Shown: positions 1-5,444 of the stretch, in pieces
Position numbering within the stretch: the stretch's first letter is position 1
How the letters are laid out: each line of letters opens with the position of its first letter
Assembly: GCA_964625745.1 (NCBI GenBank)
Contig: CAZVCJ010000201.1
Location: forward strand, 1-7,004
Source: CAZVCJ01 sp964625745
GTDB lineage: Bacteria > Chloroflexota > Anaerolineae > VGOG01
Direction of reading: 5' to 3'
DNA: 7,004 nt
Made by a program: the position numbers and the translations under genes
The notes under the pieces: model-generated
Told to the model about the DNA's origin: nothing
What the model saw: only the letters and a program-made list of their open reading frames with translations
Database searches by the model: none

Positions 1-94
1 TGCCCCATATCTTACCCTGAAGGCGGCCTGATGGCAAATTAGCAATCAGGGTAATATATGAAGATGAGTTGGTTGAGGTAGAAGGTTTGCTCAT
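1..94 (-). CDS. Possible partial gene running off the left edge (unknown function)
   Basis: On the minus strand an ATG at 94-92 opens a frame that stays open for 31 codons to the window edge, beginning MSKPSTSTNSSSYITLIANL. The same frame is open upstream as far as a GTG at 220-218, through the repeated leader described at 129-508, so the true start is undecided. The ATG has no convincing ribosome binding site (only GAAGAAG directly abutting it). The visible N-terminus is rich in Ser and Thr and matches no family I recognise. A strong inverted repeat (6-20/46-60) lies inside the frame, which could mean that this is a structured non-coding stretch instead. A promoter copy at 446-473 points toward it. 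Existence as a real gene is uncertain. Confidence 0.35.
   Translation of the reverse strand, partial: MSKPSTSTNSSSYITLIANLPSGRLQGKIWG
6..60. repeat. Near-perfect inverted repeat with 15-nt arms
   Basis: Bases 6-20 (catatcttaccctga) and 46-60 (tcagggtaatatatg) are reverse complements at 14 of 15 positions, with a 25-nt spacer. A nested alternative pairing, cctgat (27-32) with atcagg (45-50), competes with part of it. No T-run follows on either side, so it is not a standard terminator. It could be a protein-binding site, an RNA hairpin or the end of a small mobile element; the sequence does not decide. Confidence 0.6.
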
Positions 95-220
95 CTTCTT
101 CACTAATAACAAATAACTTTCAATTGATATATGGCAGGAACCTGTAGAAAGAATATGAGGGAGAGATCCCCAATTCAACAGGAGGTCTGCCAAACGATAC
201 GACAACCGGAACACGAACAC

Positions 221-427
221 CTGAATCGCTTAACCGTCAAGCCCCTCGATCAGGTCTTCATCATGCGGGCCAAGGAAGGGCCGGGCTGCTCCCAGTTCGA
301 GGCCGAGGCCCTCACCAACCTGGTCAAGGAAGTGTGCTTTCCCTGGCTTTCTCAGCCAGAGGCTATCCGAGCTGGGCAGTTGGCCATGACAGCGGTCTCG
401 GCCGACGAGCCGGGACACAAGCCGCTC
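221..427 (+). pseudogene. Fragment resembling the N-terminal region of DUF1670-type proteins
   Basis: This stretch translates in the plus frame without a stop into a protein-like segment of about 69 residues. It contains RLTVKPLDQVFIMRAKEGPG, then CSQFEAEALTNLVKEV and ADEPGHKPL. From memory it resembles the start of DUF1670 domain proteins, which occur in many copies in Chloroflexota genomes; I could not check this by search. The reading frame enters from and exits into repeat sequence that is unrelated (an ATG at 131 opens it and it stops at 523), so no complete protein is encoded. Its base composition is clearly more GC-rich than both flanks. It sits exactly where copy 2 of the surrounding repeat has only 14 nt. 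Best read as a truncated remnant, antisense to the promoter at 446-473. Confidence 0.5.
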
Positions 428-445
428 ACACCCTTGTTGCTCGAT

Positions 446-473
446 ATTATCATTGGAAGTCCTTGCAGGTCAA
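446..473 (-). promoter_or_regulatory. Promoter copy 1, weaker, pointing left
   Basis: On the minus strand TTGACC (473-468) is followed after 16 nt by GATAAT (451-446); an alternative -10, TAATAT (449-444), has an 18-nt spacer. It is the counterpart of the better promoter at 1332-1360 in the second repeat. It lies just past the end of the PIN-like gene and would transcribe through the DUF1670-like fragment toward the open frame at the left edge. Weaker match, so lower confidence. Confidence 0.4.
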
Positions 474-519
474 CCACCAGCGCGATGTCCCATCCGAAAA
501 GCGAAGCCGAAATACATCC

Positions 520-1185
520 CTAATAAGAAGCCCTCTGTATCCGCAAGAAGAGTTCCTGCTGGCTATTCCATAGTTCGTTAAGCTGAGTATCCGTAGGGTT
601 TGTCAGACTGTATTCCGATTCTGATGATGCCCAAGCATTATTGGGAGTAGTTATTGAAACACCATATCTGAATTGGAAATCCCCTGCATGGTTGAGAAAA
701 TTACCATCGAGCGTCACGAACACCGAGTTAATTGCAGTTGAACCCGACGAAATGGTATGCCAGAAGATCTGATTTACATCTGCAATCTGACCTGGAGCAA
801 GATGTTCGTCTGCCACGGTTGGAAAGAGGTTATGCCTCATGTCGGTCCAAAGCTCGTTGACTTCCGGAATCAAAAGGTTAAGGGTCGCTTGTGGTGGGCG
901 ACTTTTATATAGCTCCGATTTTAGGTATCGCTGATGGGCTACAGAACCTAACTCAGACAAAGGAATGCCCTGTGTTATCTCCAATGAGGTCTGTGGCGTG
1001 ACACACAGTTCGACAGAATACGGCTCGAAATAGTTCCACTCCAAACACAAGAGACCTTGATAGTCCGAACTCAATTCTGCTGGTGGTCGGAGTGCAACTT
1101 GATTAACATCGAGAGTAAAGGTGGGCAAGCCCAAATTAATAGTATTCCTATTTGGTAGAGGATATTCTAAGCCCATAGTATTCAT
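520..1185 (-). CDS. Putative PIN-like domain protein
   Basis: A 221-residue protein with no signal peptide or membrane helix, so probably cytoplasmic. What is seen: an early LDVN motif (Asp26), acidic residues at Glu69 and Glu78 in a hydrophobic context, then Asp136 in ADVNQIFWHTI and Asp160 in SVFVTLDGNFL, followed by RYGVSITTPNNAW. The order and spacing (first Asp in a beta strand-like LDxN, middle Glu, then Asp and xVTxD with a following strand ending in TP) resemble PIN-family ribonucleases, whose acidic cluster binds metal ions. It is longer than typical VapC toxins (about 130 residues), and the middle insert has conserved-looking HQRYLKSELYKSRPPQATLN. No antitoxin gene is visible beside it. 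It has its own upstream promoter at 1332-1360. ATG 1185 is used; ATG 1176 is an alternative and sits at a better distance from the GGGGTG sequence. Gene call fairly sure, nuclease function tentative. Confidence 0.7.
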   Translation of the reverse strand: MNTMGLEYPLPNRNTINLGLPTFTLDVNQVALRPPAELSSDYQGLLCLEWNYFEPYSVELCVTPQTSLEITQGIPLSELGSVAHQRYLKSELYKSRPPQATLNLLIPEVNELWTDMRHNLFPTVADEHLAPGQIADVNQIFWHTISSGSTAINSVFVTLDGNFLNHAGDFQFRYGVSITTPNNAWASSESEYSLTNPTDTQLNELWNSQQELFLRIQRASY

Positions 1186-1231
1186 TCACCCCAAAGAAGA
1201 GATATCCAAGCTGCCTATCTATAATTATGCC

Positions 1232-1394
1232 ATATGGCAGGTACCTGTAGAATTATGGGGAAGAGATTCCCAATTCAACAAAAGGTCTGCCAAATGATAC
1301 GACAAAACCAACCTTGCAATTGTTGCTCAACATTATACACCAGAAGCCCTTGCAGGTCAACCACCAGTACGATGCTCAGTCCGAGAAGCAAAAG
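1232..1394 (-). repeat. Promoter-leader repeat, copy 2 (compact)
   Basis: Direct-repeat partner of 129-508. It holds the promoter at 1332-1360 and the first ~100 nt of the leader of the PIN-like gene. It contains a perfect 10-bp palindrome CAGGTACCTG at 1238-1247, which is imperfect (CAGGAACCTG) in copy 1. On the minus strand a short frame begins TTG-TCG-TAT within both copies; the copies differ there by one whole codon and by four silent changes. This hints at, but does not prove, a small leader peptide (about 26 codons in this copy, ending near the repeat boundary). Confidence 0.8.
1332..1360 (-). promoter_or_regulatory. Sigma70-type promoter of the PIN-like gene
   Basis: On the minus strand TTGACC (1360-1355) is separated by 17 nt from a perfect TATAAT (1337-1332). 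Transcription would start near 1325 and give a leader of about 140 nt before the ATG at 1185. It lies between the end of the upstream operon (stop at 1443, hairpin at 1384-1428) and the gene, so the PIN-like gene is likely an independent transcription unit. Confidence 0.75.
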
Positions 1395-1428
1395 CGGAAG
1401 GCAATTCAGACCTCCCGCTCTTGCTCTT
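1384..1428 (-). terminator. Probable operon-end hairpin without a clear U-tract
   Basis: On the minus strand, about 15 nt past the stop codon at 1443, arms 1426-1411 and 1401-1386 pair over about 16 positions, with some G-U pairs, around a 9-nt loop. The core is GCGGGAGG with CCTTCCGC. No run of T follows the second arm, so this is not a canonical intrinsic terminator. Its place, between the last operon gene and the promoter of the next unit, suggests a role in ending or stabilising the operon mRNA. Confidence 0.5.
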
Positions 1429-1442
1429 AATCGCGCCAGTGA

Positions 1443-2402
1443 CTACAGCCTGCCCTCTGTCCTGAAGTGCCGTTTCGAGAGGATAATCAACCCCAGAGTA
1501 AGGAGCAGCGGTATTCCGATGAATGCTGCCATAAGCCCACCTTGAAACGGCAATCCTTGTAAAGCCTCCATTTCCGTTGGCGCAAACTTCATCCTGGACA
1601 AGATGTCGGACAGACTGGACCTGCAAAGGGTCAGCATCGAGGAGGATGTGAGCAGGCCGAAGTAGATCACAGAACCCCACCAGGCCCAGGTTCGCAACCT
1701 GAATGTACCCCAGGTGAGACAGGCCAAACAGGCTATCAAGATGTCAAGTAGAAGGATCCCCTGAAAGTCAACGAGCCAGACGCCAAAAAGCGGGAAGATG
1801 CCGTTGAACAAGATGGGGATGTGCAGCACGACGACGTAAAATAGATACAAAGAACACAGTACCAGCACGGGTATCGGGAATCGCTCCACCCAATAGGTCT
1901 TCGGGTCTTTGGTCTCAAAGGTCAACCTGACGTGTCGGCTCCGGTAGAACCAAATGAGCAAGCCTGGGACTACCAGATAGGACAACGCCAGCGCGACGAG
2001 CATGATCAGGACTGCCGCTAGAGACAGATCCTTGGCCGTAACTGCCACAAACGAGAACACGACGATCAAAGGCACACCGACCACCAGCCAGAATCCGATC
2101 AAGGTCAAAGCAAGGGTTCTGGCCCAACGGCGTACTTTCAGGTGCCCGTAACCCAGGGGAATGAGCACCATGGCGATGAGATAATAACCGATGATTTGAC
2201 TGGCGATGTTGCCAAACATGAAAGAGCCAAATCCAAAGCCTTCGTAGTGAAAACGTCCACCCTCAGAAAAGAGGTAGAAGCAATACATTTCGACTGGCCC
2301 CAACAAAGCGGCGGCTATACCGATGAGTAGTAGAAGACCTCCGATGACAGCAAGAATCGGACGGCGATCTCGATAGACCGCATCGTTTATAGCTTCTGTC
2401 AT
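1443..2402 (-). CDS. Polytopic membrane protein, function unknown (last gene of operon)
   Basis: A 319-residue integral membrane protein with about eight predicted helices near residues 16-36, 65-88, 97-121, 127-151, 176-199, 205-228, 239-259 and 288-308. Between helices 4 and 5 is a polar, probably cytoplasmic, segment with WFYRSRHVRLTFETKDPKTY, followed by WVERFPIPVLVL; this is the most conserved-looking stretch. I do not recognise a named family. The frame is open upstream to 2810, but the extension overlaps the preceding gene by about 385 nt and reads as low-complexity Arg/Gly/Ala-rich shadow. ATG 2402 with GGAG about 11 nt upstream and a 23-nt gap to the previous stop is therefore the right start. 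The gene is visibly less GC-rich than its neighbour upstream. Its location at the end of the PadR operon suggests co-regulation with the HAAS-like proteins. Confidence 0.85.
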   Translation of the reverse strand: MTEAINDAVYRDRRPILAVIGGLLLLIGIAAALLGPVEMYCFYLFSEGGRFHYEGFGFGSFMFGNIASQIIGYYLIAMVLIPLGYGHLKVRRWARTLALTLIGFWLVVGVPLIVVFSFVAVTAKDLSLAAVLIMLVALALSYLVVPGLLIWFYRSRHVRLTFETKDPKTYWVERFPIPVLVLCSLYLFYVVVLHIPILFNGIFPLFGVWLVDFQGILLLDILIACLACLTWGTFRLRTWAWWGSVIYFGLLTSSSMLTLCRSSLSDILSRMKFAPTEMEALQGLPFQGGLMAAFIGIPLLLTLGLIILSKRHFRTEGRL

Positions 2403-2425
2403 TGCTCTGGCTTCTCCCGTATTCG

Positions 2426-3424
2426 CTACGCCGCCCGCGGCCGCAGCCTTTGGGCCACCAGCCCCACCGCCGGGCCGAAAGCCAATAGTGCCACGCCGAC
2501 TGCCAGCAGGATCAAGGGCTGTCCGGTCTGGCCGTGGCTCACCCGCCACTGCCAGAAGACGCCGTACTCGACGCCCCACATCGTCCCCAGGCAGAGGAGT
2601 CCACCGACGGCCAGCAACGCCGCCCGCCGCGCTGGCGGCCCGGCCACGAAGCCATATATCAACCCGCCGTAGAGCAGACCCAGCGGCCCAACCAGTAGCC
2701 CAACGTCCAGACGATTGATGGGAGGGTTTGAGGCCCAGGAGACCACCACCAGGCTGAGGATCATGGTCGTGCTCAGCCCGGCCAGTCCGCCCAGCGACGG
2801 CCCACGCCAACCAACTGCCCCCAGCGCTGCCCCTAACAGCAACAACAGAGCCATCATGATCAGCACGTCAATCACCGGGGACACGAGGTACGGCAGGTCG
2901 TCGGCGGCAACCATTAGCGCAAACACGATGACCATGACCGTGGTTCCGACCCAGGTGGTTCCCCAAAGCGGCAGCCGCCGCGCCACGGCGACCACGCCGC
3001 CGATCACCAGGATCAGCGCGGCCAGCGCCATCGCGCCGATGCCGACCGCCATCCCTCCCGTGATGATGCCGGGGCTGTAATGGACGGGCGTCGGGCCGCC
3101 GACCACCAACCGGCTCAGGGGCGCTCTGAGCAGTAAGGGAATGGCGATGCTCAGGCCGAGGAGCACCGGCGGCAATGCTGCCAGCAATGCGTCTCGCCTC
3201 GTCACCCCGCCGTGCACCTGCTTCAACTCCCGGCCCACCTCGGCCGGATCACCCAACGCTTCCATTGCCTGTTCCATGCTTGCCTCCTTCGAAAGCCCAC
3301 GCAGCATCAGCCAGCGGGCTTTATCTTCAAGGTGGCCGCTGATCTCAGCCACGATCTCCCGTCGCCGGGCCTCGTCGAGTTGGCCCAGCGCAGCTTCTAT
3401 TGTCGTTAGATAGCTACGGCTCAA
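2426..3424 (-). CDS. HAAS/DUF1700-like domain fused to about eight membrane helices
   Basis: From the chosen start it has 332 residues. The first ~72 form a soluble all-helical domain with EIVAEISGHLEDKARW, GLSKEASMEQAMEALGDP and VGRELKQVHGG. This is the pattern of the HAAS/DUF1700-like (permease-prefix) domain often encoded next to PadR regulators. About eight hydrophobic segments follow and no other recognised domain. The domain is paralogous to that at 4950-5435: both carry an HLE motif, then a short-helix G-L-x-x-x-A pattern, then EL-x-QVH-x-G and DA-x-x-AA-x-LP entering the first membrane helix. Start: the frame opens at GTG 3451, one base after the previous stop, but GGAGG at 3434-3430 lies 5 nt before TTG 3424, so TTG 3424 is preferred; GTG 3451 would add nine residues. 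No permease motif is visible; the output is unknown. Confidence 0.85.
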   Translation of the reverse strand: MSRSYLTTIEAALGQLDEARRREIVAEISGHLEDKARWLMLRGLSKEASMEQAMEALGDPAEVGRELKQVHGGVTRRDALLAALPPVLLGLSIAIPLLLRAPLSRLVVGGPTPVHYSPGIITGGMAVGIGAMALAALILVIGGVVAVARRLPLWGTTWVGTTVMVIVFALMVAADDLPYLVSPVIDVLIMMALLLLLGAALGAVGWRGPSLGGLAGLSTTMILSLVVVSWASNPPINRLDVGLLVGPLGLLYGGLIYGFVAGPPARRAALLAVGGLLCLGTMWGVEYGVFWQWRVSHGQTGQPLILLAVGVALLAFGPAVGLVAQRLRPRAA

Positions 3425-3429
3425 ATCCA

Positions 3430-3434
3430 CCTCC
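3430..3434 (-). promoter_or_regulatory. Ribosome binding site that decides the TTG start
   Basis: GGAGG on the minus strand is placed 5 nt before TTG 3424 and lies inside the alternative GTG-started frame. No comparable site precedes GTG 3451 (preceding bases are the end of the upstream gene). It supports the shorter protein. Confidence 0.6.
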
Positions 3435-3452
3435 AATCTGCCACCCACCACC

Positions 3453-4229
3453 CTACGGCTGCGGCGGTGGGCCGGCGTCTTCGGGGATGGGCGGGCCGTC
3501 GGGTAGACTGCGCAGGTAATCGCAGGTGACGAGTTTCACGTCCCCCCACACGTATCCCTCGGCCTCAAAGGTGAGAATGTCCTTGATCCAGCGTTTCTGA
3601 CCGTCCTCCAGGGCGTAGATGTGAGGGCTGCCCTGGCATCTAAGGAGCACGTGGATGGGCCAGCCCTTCTCGAATTTCTCCAGGAAGCTGTCATCAACAA
3701 CGTGAACCTGATCCCAGCGGTAACCGAAAAACTCGAACGCCTCCAGGCTGCTGATCCAGCGCAGCTTGTCGTCCTGCAGGACGTATATGTCCGTGCCGCT
3801 GCCCTTGAGCACCAGACCATCACGGATGACCAGAGAGGCAGTGTCGGGCATGATGCGGGCCAGGCCGGTGCCGTAGCGGTTGATGGGGACGTTGATCACC
3901 ACCAGCAGCGCCACCAGGGCCAGCAGCAGACGGCCCAGGGTGCGTCCCAGGTTGATGCTGGGCAGCGATGGTGGAGGTGTCCAGCCCTCCTCGCCGGGCT
4001 CAGGTTCCCCGGTCGGCCTGGCAGCGGCAATGAGCTCCGGCGCCGAAGGCTCCGCCGTTGGCTGCGGGGCGGGGGAAGGTGGAGGCCCTGGGCTCGGGCC
4101 GGGTTTCTCCTGGGTCTGGCAGATGGCCTGCCGTTCCAGTAAAGCCTCCAACAGCAGGTCCAGAATCTGCTCCGTGGCGGAAGGCTCCGGCTTCGCTGAT
4201 TCGCCGATTCGCTGATTCGTTGATTCCAT
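3453..4229 (-). CDS. Single-pass membrane protein with proline-rich tail and two tandem exported repeats
   Basis: 258 residues. Residues 1-40 are polar and helical (EQILDLLLEALLERQ). Residues 43-90 are very Pro-rich (PGPPPSPAPQP) and probably disordered. One membrane helix lies at about 98-116 (GRLLLALVALLVVINVP), followed by a C-terminal region likely outside the cell. That region holds two tandem repeats of about 53 residues (139-192 and 194-248). Each has the pattern G-x2-x-IY-x-L-x-D-x-x-x-RWI, then F-x-x-x-GY-x-W-x-x-V-x-x-V, then L and G-x-PI. Such IY-G-x-x-RWI repeats occur in surface proteins; their ligand is unknown to me. ATG 4229 is preceded by AGGAGG that overlaps the stop codon of the upstream gene, so translation is probably coupled. 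The first 12 codons are written in an octanucleotide repeat (see 4188-4227). Confidence 0.85.
   Translation of the reverse strand: MESTNQRIGESAKPEPSATEQILDLLLEALLERQAICQTQEKPGPSPGPPPSPAPQPTAEPSAPELIAAARPTGEPEPGEEGWTPPPSLPSINLGRTLGRLLLALVALLVVINVPINRYGTGLARIMPDTASLVIRDGLVLKGSGTDIYVLQDDKLRWISSLEAFEFFGYRWDQVHVVDDSFLEKFEKGWPIHVLLRCQGSPHIYALEDGQKRWIKDILTFEAEGYVWGDVKLVTCDYLRSLPDGPPIPEDAGPPPQP
4188..4227. repeat. Octanucleotide tandem repeat at the 5' end of a gene
   Basis: On the plus strand about five units of a degenerate gattcgct octamer run head to tail (gcttcgct, gattcgcc, gattcgct, gattcgtt, gattccat). They cover codons 1 to about 13 of the gene that starts at 4229. Because 8 is not a multiple of 3, loss or gain of one unit would shift the frame. 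It is a short, imperfect array, readable directly. Confidence 0.75.
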
Positions 4230-4237
4230 ACCGCCTC

Positions 4238-4927
4238 CTATTTCACCACCAAGAAGCCCAGGATCTCACCGATGCTGACCAGGACGTTGGCGTAGAAGTT
4301 GCCGCCGAGCTGACGAAACAACTCGAACTTCATGCTGGGAGCCCCAATGAAAGGCCGCAGCGTCCAGGCCATCTGACTGCCCACAAAGGCGTAGACCAGG
4401 ATCCAGAGACGGAGCACCATGCGGCGGGCGCTGACCCCCTCCTTACCTGAAGCCGCAATCACCTGCATCCCCTGGCCGAGGAAGACCACCCCCATACTGC
4501 CGGCGATGGTGAAGACGCCCACGTTCAGTAGCTTGAAGAACTGGTAATGGCTGGTGGTCAGCAGGAAGAAAAGGGTGATGGGGGCGAAGCTGAGCAACAA
4601 CACCGCCGTGACGGTGATGGCCGTCAGGATGAGGGCCATGTTCTGGGTCAGGCTCTGCTTGGAGCCGAAGAGGACGTTGAAGAAGTACAGGGTCGGGGAG
4701 CAGACGATGAGGGTGGCCAGGAAGAGGATGGGCAGCTTGGCGGCCGAGCTGAGGGCCTGCCACAGGCTATGGGTGGAGCCCATCACCGCCCCGTAGAGGG
4801 CCAGGAAGGCGATGCTGGAGACCAGCATGGCCCGCATTTTTCCCGGCAGGCCGATGCCCTCGCGTATCTCGTTGAAGTAGTGATACCGGTTGCGAAGGAT
4901 GGTTTCGATGATAGCCAGGTCTTTCAT
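4238..4927 (-). CDS. Conserved five-helix membrane protein of unknown function
   Basis: 229 residues with a short polar N-terminus (MKDLAIIETILRNRYHYFNE) and five hydrophobic segments near 33-51, 64-86, 97-123, 133-156 and 170-190. Distinctive strings are KLPILFLATLIVCSPTLYFF, SFAPITLFFLLTTSHYQFFK and GSQMAWTLRPFIGAP. From memory these belong to a widespread bacterial family that automatic pipelines sometimes label actin-binding WH2 domain protein, a name not supported by anything visible here; no WH2 motif is evident. ATG 4927 has GGAGGTG 6 nt upstream and a 22-nt gap from the previous gene. The stop codon TAG overlaps the AGGAGG site of the next gene. Family recognition is moderate; biochemical role unknown. 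Confidence 0.88.
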   Translation of the reverse strand: MKDLAIIETILRNRYHYFNEIREGIGLPGKMRAMLVSSIAFLALYGAVMGSTHSLWQALSSAAKLPILFLATLIVCSPTLYFFNVLFGSKQSLTQNMALILTAITVTAVLLLSFAPITLFFLLTTSHYQFFKLLNVGVFTIAGSMGVVFLGQGMQVIAASGKEGVSARRMVLRLWILVYAFVGSQMAWTLRPFIGAPSMKFELFRQLGGNFYANVLVSIGEILGFLVVK

Positions 4928-4949
4928 AAAGACACCTCCAGAAGTGTTG

Positions 4950-5435
4950 TTACCAGCGCAGGGCAGGCCAGGTAGAGAAGACGACGGTGATAGCCCAGAA
5001 GAAGGCCCAGGTCATCAGGGCATAGCGCCAACGGCCAAACTTGAGCAAAGGCACCAGCAGGGCCGCGGCCGCTATCACCCAGAAGGTGGGGCGGGTGAGC
5101 AACTGCGGCCAGCCCAGGGCGGTGCCGTCGGGGGCGAAGACCAGCCAGCGCAGCACCAGGGCGCACACCACTGGCAGCCCGGCGGCGATGACGGCGTCGG
5201 CGGTGCCCCAGCCAGCGTGAACCTGTTGTAGCTCAACGCCAGCTTCCTCCACGCCGAAGCGGGCCGCTGCCTCCGCCAGCGCAGCCTGTTCGTCCAGCCC
5301 CTGGGCCTGGGCCGCTGCCACCGCCTCCTCCAGGTGGGAGCGGATCTCCTCCAGCACCTCGTGTTCGGTCTCGCTATCCAGGTCCATCTGGGCCTGAACG
5401 TGGGCCAATACTTGGTCAATCTCCGCAGTGCTCAT
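4950..5435 (-). CDS. Small HAAS/DUF1700-like membrane protein
   Basis: 161 residues. The first ~78 form a soluble helical domain containing EIDQVLAHVQAQMD, EVLEEIRSHLEEAVA, GLDEQAALAEAAARFG and VELQQVHAGWG. This is typical of HAAS/DUF1700-like domains that partner PadR regulators. Three membrane helices follow at about 80-100, 116-132 and 138-154, and then a very short tail. It is encoded directly after padR with a 9-nt gap; the weak AGGGGT binding site overlaps the padR stop codon, so the two are likely translationally coupled. In known arrangements such proteins are thought to help relay a membrane signal to or alongside PadR; here that is inference. A paralogous domain appears at 2426-3424 in the same operon. 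Confidence 0.9.
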   Translation of the reverse strand: MSTAEIDQVLAHVQAQMDLDSETEHEVLEEIRSHLEEAVAAAQAQGLDEQAALAEAAARFGVEEAGVELQQVHAGWGTADAVIAAGLPVVCALVLRWLVFAPDGTALGWPQLLTRPTFWVIAAAALLVPLLKFGRWRYALMTWAFFWAITVVFSTWPALRW

Positions 5436-5444
5436 GTTCTACCC

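Larger units (their letters stand above)
129..508 (-). repeat. Promoter-leader repeat, copy 1 (interrupted)
   Basis: Two blocks here recur in copy 2 (1232-1394): 129-205 matches 1232-1305 and 434-506 matches about 1320-1394. Shared landmarks include atatggcagg, cctgtaga, ccaattcaaca, aggtctgccaaa, gatacgacaa and ccttgcaggtcaaccaccag. The left blocks differ by a 3-nt indel and scattered substitutions. In copy 1 the blocks are separated by about 228 nt of GC-rich sequence (206-433), where copy 2 has only 14 nt. Read on the minus strand the unit is a promoter followed by a leader. The two copies flank the PIN-like gene as direct repeats. Confidence 0.8.

Noticed and set aside
131..523. Plus-strand frame of 130 codons as an intact gene
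   Set aside because: Only residues about 31-99 look protein-like; both ends are repeat sequence shared with copy 2, and it has no binding site. Annotated as a fragment.
1234..1545. Plus-strand frame of 103 codons starting MAGTCR
   Set aside because: It starts in repeat copy 2, runs antisense into the membrane-protein gene and has no recognisable domain. Similarity of its start to the frame at 131 is explained by the DNA repeat.
2403..2810. N-terminal extension of the 319-residue membrane protein back to 2810
   Set aside because: It lies across the end of the upstream gene in another frame and reads as Arg/Gly/Ala-rich low complexity. ATG 2402 has a binding site and fits operon spacing.
3621..4142. 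Long plus-strand frame (173 codons)
   Set aside because: Antisense to a well-supported gene with clear repeats and start; a shadow of GC-rich codon use.
4547..4975. Plus-strand frame rich in Gly, Glu and Gln
   Set aside because: Antisense to the conserved five-helix membrane protein; composition is typical of a shadow frame.
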